The position numbers and the translations under genes are program-made. From CAZDXB01 sp964509335 (lineage in GTDB: Bacteria; Bacteroidota; Ignavibacteria; Kapaibacteriales; UBA2268), in NCBI GenBank assembly GCA_964509335.1, contig CAZDXB010000026.1:1-37884 (forward strand): a stretch of 37,884 bases of DNA, written 5' to 3'. The notes under the pieces are model-generated. The model saw nothing but the letters and a program-made list of their open reading frames with translations, was not told the origin of the DNA and searched no databases. Position 1 is the stretch's first letter. Every line of letters begins with the position of its first letter. Shown here in pieces: positions 23,893-31,060 of the stretch.

Positions 23893-25020
23893 ATGGATTT
23901 TAAAATAAAGCCGGTAGGAAGCAAATCGGATAGAGTAAGATTTATAAAAAGTCAGTGGAATTTTTACAAAGACTACCCAAATTGGGCGCCGCCCGTTATA
24001 GCCGATAGGAAAAAATTGCTCGACCCCGAAAAAAATCCTTTTTTCAAGCACTCGATTATGCAGCTGTATTTAGCCGAACGCGACGGCGAAGTAATCGGCA
24101 GGGTGGCGGCGATAATAAATCACAATCACAACAAGACGCATAACGACAAAGTCGGCTTTTTCGGCTTCTTCGAATGCGTGAACGAACAAAAGGTAGCCGA
24201 CGCGCTATTCGAAGCGGCGGGCGACTGGCTTAAGACGCGTGGGATGGAAGCGATGCGAGGACCGGAAAATCCCTCCCAGAACGACGAAATCGGTCTGTTA
24301 ATCGAAGGTTTCGACTCGCCGCCGGTCGCGTTGATGACGTATAATCCGCCGTATTATATCGACTTAATCGAGAACGCCGGATTTGAAAAAGCCAAAGACC
24401 TTTTAGCTTATAAATTATATATCGAGGATTTTCTGAGCGAAAAAGTAAAAAGAGCGCAGAGTTTAATAAGAAAGCGATACGATTTAACGGTAAAAAACGT
24501 TGATTTCAAGAATAAACAGCAGTTTAGGAAGGACATCGACACTATCAAGGAAATTTACAACGCCGCTTGGGAACCGAATTGGGGCTTTGTAAAAATGACC
24601 GACGAGGAATTTGATTTCTTAGCCGACGATTTGAAAACTTTCGCCGACCCCGCGTTCGCTTTTATCGTTTATTCTAAAGGAAAGCCTGCGGGTTTCACTC
24701 TCGGACTGCCAGACATAAATCAATGTTTGATTCATAACAAAAAAGGCGGCTTGCTCGGCGCGGCTTGGCATCTGCTCACGAAGAAAAAGAAAATCAATTG
24801 GCTCCGAATTATCGTATTGGGCGTTCTGCCGGAATTCCAGCGAACCGGAGTTGACGCCGTTATGTATTACGAATTTTTAACCAGAGGAAAAGAGCATGGA
24901 ATAGAATACGGCGAGGCTTCTTGGGTGTTGGAAGACAACGAAATGATGAAACGCGCCGCCACTGAAACAATGAACGGAGAGTTATATAAAAAATACCGGC
25001 TTTACGAAAAGAAATTATGA
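23893..25020 (+). CDS. GNAT-superfamily N-acetyltransferase-like protein (YghO-like)
   Basis: 375-aa cytoplasmic protein resembling the YghO-type family of large GNAT-fold proteins. The N-terminal half has FIKSQWNFYKDYPNWAPPV (17-35), LDPEKNPFFKHS and GPENPSQNDEIGLLIEGF, which are conserved blocks of that family. The C-terminal half has the acetyl-CoA-site-like strand and loop IIVLGVLPEFQRTGVDAVMY (about 307-326; QRTGVDA resembles the R/Q-x-x-G-x-G/A motif). The substrate is unknown, and some members are annotated only as hypothetical. Start ATG with AAGGAAG seven bases upstream. The CGGC-domain gene begins 21 bp after its stop, so it is probably first in an operon GNAT - CGGC - queE. Confidence 0.75.
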   Translation: MDFKIKPVGSKSDRVRFIKSQWNFYKDYPNWAPPVIADRKKLLDPEKNPFFKHSIMQLYLAERDGEVIGRVAAIINHNHNKTHNDKVGFFGFFECVNEQKVADALFEAAGDWLKTRGMEAMRGPENPSQNDEIGLLIEGFDSPPVALMTYNPPYYIDLIENAGFEKAKDLLAYKLYIEDFLSEKVKRAQSLIRKRYDLTVKNVDFKNKQQFRKDIDTIKEIYNAAWEPNWGFVKMTDEEFDFLADDLKTFADPAFAFIVYSKGKPAGFTLGLPDINQCLIHNKKGGLLGAAWHLLTKKKKINWLRIIVLGVLPEFQRTGVDAVMYYEFLTRGKEHGIEYGEASWVLEDNEMMKRAATETMNGELYKKYRLYEKKL

Positions 25021-25041
25021 ACAAATTAATCGGGAGTTTTT

Positions 25042-25410
25042 ATGGAGAAAATACTGATTCTTGGATGCAAACAATCGATGAACGACGTATGCATTGCTTG
25101 TTCGCGTTGTATGGTAGGATTTAACAAAAGGGTCGGCGATTTTGAAAGATATAAAGACGCCGACGCCGAGTTAGTGGGAATAATCAACTGCGGCGACTGC
25201 CCCGGAGCTTCGGTCGTTACGAGGCTAGCTCAGTTAAACTTATGGAACGCGAAAAACGGAGAAATCCCGACTAAACTCCACGTAGCGCCTTGCCTTTTAG
25301 ACCATTGCCCTTACAAGGACGAAATTATGAACAAACTGAGAAATAAAGTAGGCATAGAAATCGTCGAAGGAACGCATCCTTATATGCCTGAAAACATTTT
25401 CGCGCAATAA
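25042..25410 (+). CDS. CGGC-domain predicted metal-binding protein
   Basis: 122-aa cysteine-rich protein. Cysteines at 9, 17, 20, 23, 50, 53, 84 and 89 form pairs: DVCIACSRC (15-23), NCGDCPG (49-55), and APCLLDHCP (82-90). This arrangement and the surrounding sequence (ILGCKQ at the start, GIINCGDCPGA in the middle) fit the CGGC domain, a presumed metal or redox-centre binder of unknown function. Odd point: the signature CGGC reads CGDC here, so the spacing is kept and the glycine is replaced by aspartate. GGGAG sits 6 bases before the ATG. It is 21 bp after the GNAT gene and 22 bp before the likely queE start. Confidence 0.75.
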   Translation: MEKILILGCKQSMNDVCIACSRCMVGFNKRVGDFERYKDADAELVGIINCGDCPGASVVTRLAQLNLWNAKNGEIPTKLHVAPCLLDHCPYKDEIMNKLRNKVGIEIVEGTHPYMPENIFAQ

Positions 25411-25432
25411 TTAGAGCGACAAGATAGACGCG

Positions 25433-26092
25433 ATTGAAATAAAATATAACGTAAACGAGATATTCTACTCAATACAGGGCGAGAGTTCGCTCGCGGGCAA
25501 GCCTTGCGTTTTCGTTCGCTTTCAAGGTTGTCCTTCGCGCTGCTCTTGGTGCGACACGCCCTACGCCTTAGACGCCGACGAAAAAGTAAACATTCTCAGC
25601 GGCAAAGAGATTTTCGACAAAGTAAAAAGTTACGGATTAAAATACGCTACGTTCACAGGCGGCGAGCCTCTTTACCAAGAAGGCGTTTTCCCGCTTGTAT
25701 CATTGTTTTGCGACAATGGATTTACCGTCGCGGTCGAAACGGGGGGGAGAATCAGCGTTAAAAGTTTGGACTTTAGAGCAAAGAAAATAACGGACTTCAA
25801 ATGCCCAAGCTCCGGAATGAGCAAGCACAACGATTTCGGCAACATAGAGTACATTAACAAATACGACGAAGTAAAATTTGCAATTGCCAATAGGGTGGAT
25901 TACGAGTGGGCGCGAGATAAAATACGTTGGTATAAATTGAACTATGAAGCTGGGGAAGTTTTACTTTCGCCCGTTCATAATGAAATCACGCCCAAACAAC
26001 TCGCCGAGTGGATGCTATCCGACAACTTAGACGCCCGACTGCAAATACAGCTTCACAAATACATTTGGGGACCGAATAAAAGAGGCGTGTGA
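25433..26092 (+). CDS. queE: 7-carboxy-7-deazaguanine synthase with non-canonical start codon
   Basis: Radical-SAM enzyme of queuosine/7-deazaguanine synthesis, converting 6-carboxytetrahydropterin to 7-carboxy-7-deazaguanine. About 219 aa with no internal stop. The N-terminus YNVNEIFYSIQGES is the family opening. The cluster motif CPSRCSWCD (C33, C37, C40 counted from 25433) is CxxxCxxC, and TGGEP and VETGG follow. The C-terminal LQIQLHKYIWGPN is typical of QueE. The in-frame upstream stop is TAG at 25412, and between it and the conserved N-terminus there is no ATG, GTG, TTG or CTG. The only candidates are ATA (25424), ATT (25433) and ATA (25439). I use ATT arbitrarily; a sequencing or assembly error in the start is equally possible. 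No Shine-Dalgarno sequence is clear. It follows the CGGC gene; no other queuosine gene is in the window. Confidence 0.88.
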   Translation: MEIKYNVNEIFYSIQGESSLAGKPCVFVRFQGCPSRCSWCDTPYALDADEKVNILSGKEIFDKVKSYGLKYATFTGGEPLYQEGVFPLVSLFCDNGFTVAVETGGRISVKSLDFRAKKITDFKCPSSGMSKHNDFGNIEYINKYDEVKFAIANRVDYEWARDKIRWYKLNYEAGEVLLSPVHNEITPKQLAEWMLSDNLDARLQIQLHKYIWGPNKRGV

Positions 26093-26386
26093 GCGCCAGC
26101 CGCGCAAATTTTTTCGAAAGACATTAGGGAATCGCTATAACTGATTACCAAAAATAGAACTCGGAATGAGATAAAGATATATTCCGACCGAAATCGGAGT
26201 TTCTTTCGGATGGGCGAATACTCATCTCTTAAGTTTCGTCGCTATTAGCCATTCATAACTCCTTCCGAAGTTGTAATTTCAGAGGCGGCGAATACATTAT
26301 TTAAAAATAATTTTGCTTTAACTTTAGATTTTCTTTTTTTGCGGTTTATTAAAACGAGAAATTTTGTAGGATAACGAGCGAAAGAT
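26093..26386. other. Intergenic region between queE and the DUF3127 gene
   Basis: 294 bp with no gene on either strand. A hairpin TCGGAAT (26161-26167) / ATTCCGA (26181-26187) is visible and could end the queE transcript, although no T-run follows. The AT-rich stretch 26300-26360 is the probable promoter of the DUF3127 gene, and GAGCGAA precedes its ATG. Confidence 0.35.
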
Positions 26387-26767
26387 ATGGGATTTGAATT
26401 AAGCGGTAAATTAGCGGTAAAGTCTGAAACCGAACAGATAAAGGACACCTTTCAAAAGCGCGAATTCGTCCTCGAAAGGAACGAAAGCGCCGGGGGATAC
26501 GAATTTACAAATTACGTAAAGTTCCAGCTAACTCAAGACAAATGTTCGATAATTGACAATTACGAAATCGGCGACGAATTAATAGTTGCATTCGACATTC
26601 GCGGCAGAAAATGGGAGAAGAACCCCGAGGAGACGCTTTACTTTACTAATTTGGAAGCTTGGAGGATTGAAAAGCTGGAAGGTTCGAAGTCGGACGAGCA
26701 AGCGCCTCCCCAACAAGACAACGAAGGCGGCGATTTCGACGACGATATAGATGAAGTGCCTTTTTAA
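26387..26767 (+). CDS. DUF3127 single-strand-DNA-binding-like protein
   Basis: 126-aa protein of the DUF3127 family, common in Bacteroidota and predicted to have an OB fold. Family blocks are visible: FELSGKL at the start, DTFQKREFVLE (20-30), FTNYVKFQLTQDKC, GDELIVAFDIRGRKWEK and LYFTNLEAWRIEKLE. The tail is Gln/Glu-rich and ends DFDDDIDEVPF, which closely resembles the acidic D/P/F tip of bacterial SSB that docks repair and replication partners. I infer a role in single-strand DNA metabolism as an SSB-like accessory. The family is described mainly by sequence, so this is not certain. It is probably transcribed from its own promoter; the tandem repeat with the assembly gap lies directly downstream. 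Confidence 0.85.
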   Translation: MGFELSGKLAVKSETEQIKDTFQKREFVLERNESAGGYEFTNYVKFQLTQDKCSIIDNYEIGDELIVAFDIRGRKWEKNPEETLYFTNLEAWRIEKLEGSKSDEQAPPQQDNEGGDFDDDIDEVPF

Positions 26768-26803
26768 GTATGCGATTTACTATTAATCGCAATTGGGGGC
26801 TAA

Positions 26804-27044
26804 CTCATTCCCAAATTAGAATTTGGGAATGAGAACAAGGGAATTAGAATTTGGGAATGAGAACAAGGGAANNNNNNNNNNNNNNNNNNNNNNNNNNNNN
26901 NNNNNNNNNNNNNNNNNNNNNNNNNNNNNNNNNNNNNNNNNNNNNNNNNNNNNNNNNNNNNNNNNNNNNNNTAGAATTTGGGAATGAGAACAAGGGAATT
27001 AGAATTTGGGAATGAGAACAAGGGAAATGGAATTTGGGAATTAT
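26804..27044. repeat. 28-bp tandem repeat array grown from a type A palindrome, with assembly gap
   Basis: Begins with an intact type A palindrome (26804-26833, centre AG instead of GG), then 28-bp direct units each containing TTTGGGAATGAGAACAAGGG. One complete unit is at 26834-26861, one begins at 26862 and is cut by the gap, and after it there is a partial unit (26972-26988), a complete one (26989-27016) and a degenerate last one (27017-27044). Only the right palindrome arm is repeated. There are no unique spacers, so this is not a CRISPR array. It lies between the DUF3127 gene and the convergent sigma-54 activator gene, and no gene is present in 26768-27085. Confidence 0.85.
26872..26971. 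other. Assembly gap of 100 N
   Basis: Exactly 100 N placed inside the 28-bp tandem array. The round number is the usual scaffolding placeholder, so the true length and copy number of the array are unknown. Confidence 0.97.
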
Positions 27045-27085
27045 ATCGAAAACCGCAGAGAGTGAATGACAGCCGCAAAGAGGGA

Positions 27086-28294
27086 TTACTTCAAACCGTA
27101 ATCCGAGATTTTTCTATAAAGAGTTCTTTCGCTGATTCCCAAGGATTCGGCTGCGCGGCGTCGGTTGCCGTTAAATTTCTTCAAAGCGAGTTCTATTATT
27201 TGCTTTTCTACTGAACCCAAATTCAATTCATCGTCGAAATCGAAACTGATTTCGTCGTCCTCAATTGTATGCGAAACTTGAGAGCATTCTTCCATCTCGT
27301 TTTTGAAATCCCTGAAATTCAAACTAAGTATGTGTAAGTAACGCTTAATTTCGGCTACTTCGTTTTTAAGGTCCAATAGCGTTCTTAATATTAAGTCCGA
27401 ATCGGCGCAGGAGCCGATTGTTCTCTCTTCGGCTTGTCTTATCGGCGTTAAAGCGACTTCTTTAGAAAGCGGTTCTAATTTAGCCTCGGGCAACGCTCTC
27501 GGCACGTGCTTGCTTAAAGCCTCGGAAGTGATGTAAGACGCTTCTTCTAAAGTAATCATTGTTTCGATTAAATTTTTTAGTTCCCTAACGTTGCCGTGCC
27601 AAGGCATACTTTGCAATATATTAATCGCTTCGAAAGAAAAGCCCTCGAAATCAATCCCTAATTTATTGCATACGTTTTTCGCGAATCGTTTGGCTAAAAG
27701 AGGGATGTCTTCCGGTCTGTCTCTTAATCGAGGGATACGAATATGGACGGATTTGAGTCGGAAATATAAATCTTCTCTGAAGTCGCCTTCCTTAATCGCT
27801 TTTTCCAACTTTTTGTTCGTGGCGGCTAATATTCTAACGTCAACTTTATGCTGCTTGGAAGAGCCGAGCCTGTTGAACTCGCCGGATTCCAACACACGCA
27901 ATAGTTTAACTTGCGTGCCAACGGGCATCTCGCCAATTTCGTCGAGAAAAATCGTTCCGTGATTAGCCGATTCAAAATATCCTTTTCTTCGCTCGGTCGC
28001 TCCCGTAAACGCGCCTTTCTCGTGTCCGAATAGTTCCGACTCGAGCAAGGTTTCGGGTATAGCGCCGCAATTAACGTTAACGAGCGGAGCGGAGCTTCTT
28101 TTGCTTAGCCCGTGAAAAGCGCGAGCGAAAACTTCCTTGCCGACTCCCGTGTCGCCGGTAATAAGAACCGATAAGTCGGTTGGCGCGGCTTGATACAAAA
28201 TCAGCATAGCGTCCTTCATCAACTGGGACTTGCCGATTATTCCGTACTTCTTCTCAAGTAGCGAAAAAATATGTTCTTTTTCAAAGTCTTCCAT
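27086..28294 (-). CDS. Sigma-54-dependent transcriptional activator without a sensor domain
   Basis: 402-aa enhancer-binding protein that remodels sigma-54 RNA polymerase using ATP. The AAA+ domain starts near residue 18: Walker A GDTGVGKE (47-54), the sigma-54 contact loop GAFTGA (94-99), Walker B GTIFLDEIGE (113-122), then FREDLYFRL and RLRDRPEDIP. A variable linker (about 265-355) follows. The C-terminus is a Fis-type helix-turn-helix, KKFNGNRRRAAESLGIS to the end. There is no N-terminal receiver, GAF or PAS domain, so activity must be controlled by expression or a partner, as in PspF. It is the last gene of the cluster coaD-LOG-DnaJ-rhodanese, 27 bp after the rhodanese gene, and may sense or regulate that stress-flavoured group. 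Confidence 0.93.
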   Translation of the reverse strand: MEDFEKEHIFSLLEKKYGIIGKSQLMKDAMLILYQAAPTDLSVLITGDTGVGKEVFARAFHGLSKRSSAPLVNVNCGAIPETLLESELFGHEKGAFTGATERRKGYFESANHGTIFLDEIGEMPVGTQVKLLRVLESGEFNRLGSSKQHKVDVRILAATNKKLEKAIKEGDFREDLYFRLKSVHIRIPRLRDRPEDIPLLAKRFAKNVCNKLGIDFEGFSFEAINILQSMPWHGNVRELKNLIETMITLEEASYITSEALSKHVPRALPEAKLEPLSKEVALTPIRQAEERTIGSCADSDLILRTLLDLKNEVAEIKRYLHILSLNFRDFKNEMEECSQVSHTIEDDEISFDFDDELNLGSVEKQIIELALKKFNGNRRRAAESLGISERTLYRKISDYGLK

Positions 28295-28321
28295 TCAAAA
28301 AGGGTCTTGAAATTTCAAAAA

Positions 28322-28816
28322 CTAAAACCGCTTTTCATTCCAATCTTCCCAACCGCCTTCGTATAGAAAAGATTGTTTGTAGCCGAACTCGTGCAGGTCT
28401 TTGGCTACCATATCGCTCAAATCGCAATCAAAGCCTTCGCAATAAACAATTATAATTTTATCTCTAGGTAGCTGGTTTAATTTATCCAAGTATTCCATTT
28501 TGTCGTCGGATAAAGGAAATGCGTTTATCGCGTCGTCAATGTGCCCTTCGGCGTATTGTTGCGGCGAGCGCGCGTCTATAAATAATACGTCCGGTTTTTC
28601 GAGCAATTTTTCGACCTGACTGTAAGTTACCGTTTTTTTCAAATAATCGGAACCCGCCTCGGCGTTAGGTTGGAACAAAACCGAGTCTTCGATAGCGTCC
28701 TTCGACATTTTCTTCCGCGTCATAGGCAGCGGCGACTCGGCAAAGAAATTATAAATTAATCCGAATAACGCCGACAATAGAACAATCCAAAATATTTCCT
28801 TAGTTACGTTCTTCAT
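28322..28816 (-). CDS. Membrane-anchored rhodanese-domain protein
   Basis: 164-aa protein. One transmembrane helix at about 9-25 (IFWIVLLSALFGLIYNF) anchors a single rhodanese domain (about 62-164). The entry motif DAR (81-83), the GHIDDAIN segment (91-98) and the active-site loop CEGFDC with catalytic C126 are intact, and the domain ends EGGWEDW. Rhodanese domains carry sulfane sulfur on the cysteine and can transfer it. Here the domain probably faces the periplasm; with so few positive charges at the N-terminus, orientation is not certain. The physiological acceptor is unknown. It starts one base after the DnaJ-domain stop, so the genes are translationally linked. Confidence 0.85.
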   Translation of the reverse strand: MKNVTKEIFWIVLLSALFGLIYNFFAESPLPMTRKKMSKDAIEDSVLFQPNAEAGSDYLKKTVTYSQVEKLLEKPDVLFIDARSPQQYAEGHIDDAINAFPLSDDKMEYLDKLNQLPRDKIIIVYCEGFDCDLSDMVAKDLHEFGYKQSFLYEGGWEDWNEKRF

Positions 28817-28817
28817 T

Positions 28818-29198
28818 TTAAAATCCGCGACTTTTTCTTATTTCTTCGTAAGATTTATTAATTTCTTTCGTTTTTTTAACGGCTAAATCCCGCAATTCCT
28901 CCGCGAAATTCTCCAATCTATCGGGATGGTATTCTTTCATCTTCTGTTTGTAAGCTTTTTTAATATCCTCGACGCTTGAATTAGAGTTTACGCCCAAAAT
29001 CTCGTAAGGAGACTTTCGCTTAAAATCGTCGTTAAAACGGGTTTTGCTATTTTCGCCGCCGTTTCGACGGTTATTGTCGCTCAGTTCCTCGATTATTCGT
29101 TTTAGTTCCTCGTCCTCGTCGATTAAGCCGGACGAGTATTCCTCTTTATTTGAATAAGACTTAGCTATTCTAAATATTCTATTTAAAATTGGCGCCAT
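28818..29198 (-). CDS. Small protein with C-terminal J domain
   Basis: 126-aa protein. Residues 1-60 are charged and low in complexity. From SPYEILGVNSNSSVEDIKKA (63-82) a J domain follows, with the invariant HPD at 91-93 (EYHPDRL) and a helix III/IV region to the end. The arrangement resembles the C-terminal J domain of DjlA/TerB-type proteins, but no TerB segment precedes it. The J domain stimulates Hsp70 (DnaK) ATPase and recruits it to a client; the client is unknown. It is 3 bp downstream of the LOG gene and 1 bp upstream of the rhodanese gene. Confidence 0.82.
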   Translation of the reverse strand: MAPILNRIFRIAKSYSNKEEYSSGLIDEDEELKRIIEELSDNNRRNGGENSKTRFNDDFKRKSPYEILGVNSNSSVEDIKKAYKQKMKEYHPDRLENFAEELRDLAVKKTKEINKSYEEIRKSRGF

Positions 29199-29201
29199 TT
29201 G

Positions 29202-29729
29202 TTACTTTTTTAGTTTTTCGTTAATAATCTTAACGGCTTCCTCCGCGTTATCCGCGTAATCGACGAAATCGGCGTTGTCGAGAACTCTTTCGGAATAAAA
29301 GCTCATCGTTTGGGTAACCTCATGCCACTGTTCGCCTATACAAACCGTCGGCTTATTTTCTATTATCTTCCTGTCTTTGTAAGCCCAAATCAAAGCCCAT
29401 TCTAACAAAGTGCCGGTTCCGCCGGGCATAACCACGAAGGCGTCGCCAATTTCAATAAGCTTAACCAGCCTGTCTAAGTAAGTTTCTTCTTTAATAACCT
29501 CGGTTACGTATTCGTTCGGCTCTCTATCGTAAAATTCGGTAAGAACGCCGATTCGATTGACGTCTTCGGAAGAAGCGCCTTTCAAAGCCGCTTCCATAAC
29601 GCCGCCGTAGCCGCCTGTAGCAACATCGTAGCCGTTCTTGGCGAGCAGTCTCCCTAAGAGCTGAGCGGTATCGTATTCAAAAGAATTCTCTATCGCTCTC
29701 CCCGTTCCTAAAACGACAATAACCGACAT
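29202..29729 (-). CDS. LOG-family (lysine decarboxylase-like) nucleotide-binding protein
   Basis: 175-aa protein of the LOG/TIGR00725 superfamily. It has a Rossmann-like N-terminus (VVLGTGRA), GGYGGVMEA (39-47) and the signature PGGTGTLLEW (102-111), equivalent to PGGxGTxxE. Members hydrolyse nucleoside 5'-monophosphates to base and ribose phosphate (cytokinin-activating LOG enzymes) or have unknown roles; despite the old name they are not lysine decarboxylases. Substrate here is uncertain. A strong AAGGAG precedes the ATG. It is co-directional with coaD (62 bp upstream) and with the DnaJ-domain gene (3 bp downstream), which suggests one operon. Confidence 0.85.
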   Translation of the reverse strand: MSVIVVLGTGRAIENSFEYDTAQLLGRLLAKNGYDVATGGYGGVMEAALKGASSEDVNRIGVLTEFYDREPNEYVTEVIKEETYLDRLVKLIEIGDAFVVMPGGTGTLLEWALIWAYKDRKIIENKPTVCIGEQWHEVTQTMSFYSERVLDNADFVDYADNAEEAVKIINEKLKK

Positions 29730-29791
29730 TATATCTCCTTACTTAGTTTATAATTAAGTTATAGACGTCCAATCGTTAGCAATGTTTTTCT

Positions 29792-30274
29792 TTAATCGAA
29801 GCGTTTTTCCTTCAATTTTTTCGCTACTATGGAAGGAACAAATTCTTTTACAATTTCGCCGTATCTTGCTAATTCTCTGACTATAGTTGAATTAAGATAA
29901 GAGTATTTTTCGTTGGGAATAAGAAACAAAGTCGAGATTTTCGGCGACAGCTTCCTATTCATTAAAGCCATTTGGAATTCGTATTCAAAATCGGTTACCG
30001 CTCTTACGCCGCGAATAATAGCCGAAGCGCCTAAATTTTCGGCGTAATCGACTATTAATGTTTTGCAATAATCCACTTCTACGTTCTCTAATTTTTTAAG
30101 CGACGTTTTAGCCATTTCCATCTTCTCTTCGTCCGTAAACAAGCTTTTCTTTTTTGAGTTAATTGCTATAACGACTACTATTTTATCAAAAAGCTCGCTC
30201 GCTCGTTCGATAACGTCGATGTGTCCATTGGTTATCGGGTCGAAACTGCCCGGGTATATCGCTATTTTTCCCAT
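29792..30274 (-). CDS. coaD: Pantetheine-phosphate adenylyltransferase
   Basis: Cytoplasmic enzyme that adenylates 4'-phosphopantetheine to dephospho-CoA, the penultimate step of CoA synthesis. 160 aa, normal length. Motifs are intact: YPGSFDPITNGH (7-18, the nucleotidyltransferase HxGH-like site with H18), RGVRAVTDFEYEFQMALMN in the middle, and the LNSTIVREL loop at about 127-135 (ISSTxxRE equivalent). It is the first gene of a likely operon running coaD-LOG-DnaJ-rhodanese-sigma-54 activator, divergent from marR. The 164-bp gap to marR holds the promoters. Confidence 0.96.
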   Translation of the reverse strand: MGKIAIYPGSFDPITNGHIDVIERASELFDKIVVVIAINSKKKSLFTDEEKMEMAKTSLKKLENVEVDYCKTLIVDYAENLGASAIIRGVRAVTDFEYEFQMALMNRKLSPKISTLFLIPNEKYSYLNSTIVRELARYGEIVKEFVPSIVAKKLKEKRFD

Positions 30275-30409
30275 AAACCTATTCTAAATAATTCCTAAAA
30301 CTCGTTTTTATCTTTTCGATAGCTTCAATTTATAACAAAAATAATCTTGTTGCAAATATTAGCGAATATGAAAGTTGTTTGCAAACCAAAAAAATAGTTG
30401 TTAGATTAG

Positions 30410-30427
30410 TAGTTGTATTAGCAACTA
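30410..30427. promoter_or_regulatory. Palindromic operator upstream of marR
   Basis: Perfect inverted repeat TAGTTG-TATTAG-CAACTA (18 bp) ends 11 bp before the marR ATG, with another TAGTTG half at 30395-30400. MarR dimers bind such palindromes, often in their own promoter, so autoregulation is likely. The position inside the leader also argues against any marR start upstream of 30439. Confidence 0.6.
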
Positions 30428-30438
30428 ATTTATTTTTT

Positions 30439-30891
30439 ATGGCGGAAATAAAATATACGGCGGAAGATTCGCTCGGAACGCAGCTAAGCATCGTTCTACG
30501 TTTGCTGTGCAGAAATATCCAGCGGGACATAACCGAATTAGGATACGACGTTACTGTTTGGCAGTGGCTGATATTAATGTTCCTGCGCTTAGAGAACGGT
30601 CAAAGCCAAGCGCAGTTAGCGGAAAAATGCGGCAAAGAGAAGACCAATATCACCAGAATAATCGACGCGATGGAAGAAAAGGGCTTAATCAAGAGAGCGA
30701 AAGACAAAACCGACCGAAGACGCAACATAATCAGCGTTACCGACAACGGCGCCCGAATCGAATCAAAATTAACGCCGATAGTCGTAAAAGGACATCAAAA
30801 GGCTTTGGCTGGCTTTTCCGACGAGGGAAAACGAACTTTTTTCGATTATTTATATAAGATTAGGGACAATTTGGACGGAAGCGATGAATGA
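30439..30891 (+). CDS. MarR-family transcriptional regulator
   Basis: 150-aa winged-helix repressor. The start is the ATG at 30439, because an upstream in-frame TTG would put coding sequence over the operator and does not match the family N-terminus. The helix-turn-helix (SQAQLAEKCGKEKTNITRII, about 56-75) is followed by the wing with KDKTDRRRNIISVT, which are standard MarR features. It probably represses the RND efflux genes downstream, responding to a small lipophilic ligand; the ligand is unknown. It is divergent from coaD, with a palindromic operator in the leader. About 200 bp containing two inverted-repeat elements separate it from the fusion-protein gene, so that set may have a promoter of its own. 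Confidence 0.92.
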   Translation: MAEIKYTAEDSLGTQLSIVLRLLCRNIQRDITELGYDVTVWQWLILMFLRLENGQSQAQLAEKCGKEKTNITRIIDAMEEKGLIKRAKDKTDRRRNIISVTDNGARIESKLTPIVVKGHQKALAGFSDEGKRTFFDYLYKIRDNLDGSDE

Positions 30892-30908
30892 CGCAAGATA
30901 TTTTCTAA

Positions 30909-30938
30909 CTCATTCCCAAATTGGAATTTGGGAATGAG
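30909..30938. repeat. Intact type A palindrome plus a half copy
   Basis: Arms CTCATTCCCAAATT / AATTTGGGAATGAG pair perfectly over 14 bp around a central GG. A half copy of the right arm (GGAATTTGGGAATGAGG, 30952-30968) follows, the same right-arm duplication seen in the 28-bp tandem array. It lies between marR and the efflux genes. Confidence 0.8.
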
Positions 30939-30983
30939 AAAGTATAGTTGCGGAATTTGGGAATGAGGAATTAAAGAAACAAG

Positions 30984-31060
30984 GATTGCATCGGGGCAAG
31001 CCACGACGCTTCCGATAGAGAACGCTCGGAAGCTCACGGGCTTACCCGTGTAGCGCAATC
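30984..31060. repeat. 77-bp nested inverted repeat before the efflux operon
   Basis: GATTGC (30984) and GCAATC (to 31060) form the outer ends. Inside, GCTTCCGA (31008-31015) pairs perfectly with TCGGAAGC (31026-31033), and CACGGG-CTTA-CCCGTG (31035-31050) forms a second stem. The whole is an imperfect palindrome. It could be a small mobile repeat or a structured leader; it lies 32 bp before the fusion-protein start. Confidence 0.55.

Noticed and set aside
26804..27044. CRISPR array
   Set aside because: The 28-bp units are contiguous with no variable spacers, no cas genes are near, and the first unit is a full palindrome found singly elsewhere.
26800..27078. Minus-strand open frame through the N gap
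   Set aside because: It is the translation of the tandem repeat and unknown bases; it is not a gene.
30379..30438. Upstream TTG start for marR adding about 20 residues
   Set aside because: It would place the palindromic operator inside the coding region, and the added hydrophobic segment is not typical of MarR proteins.
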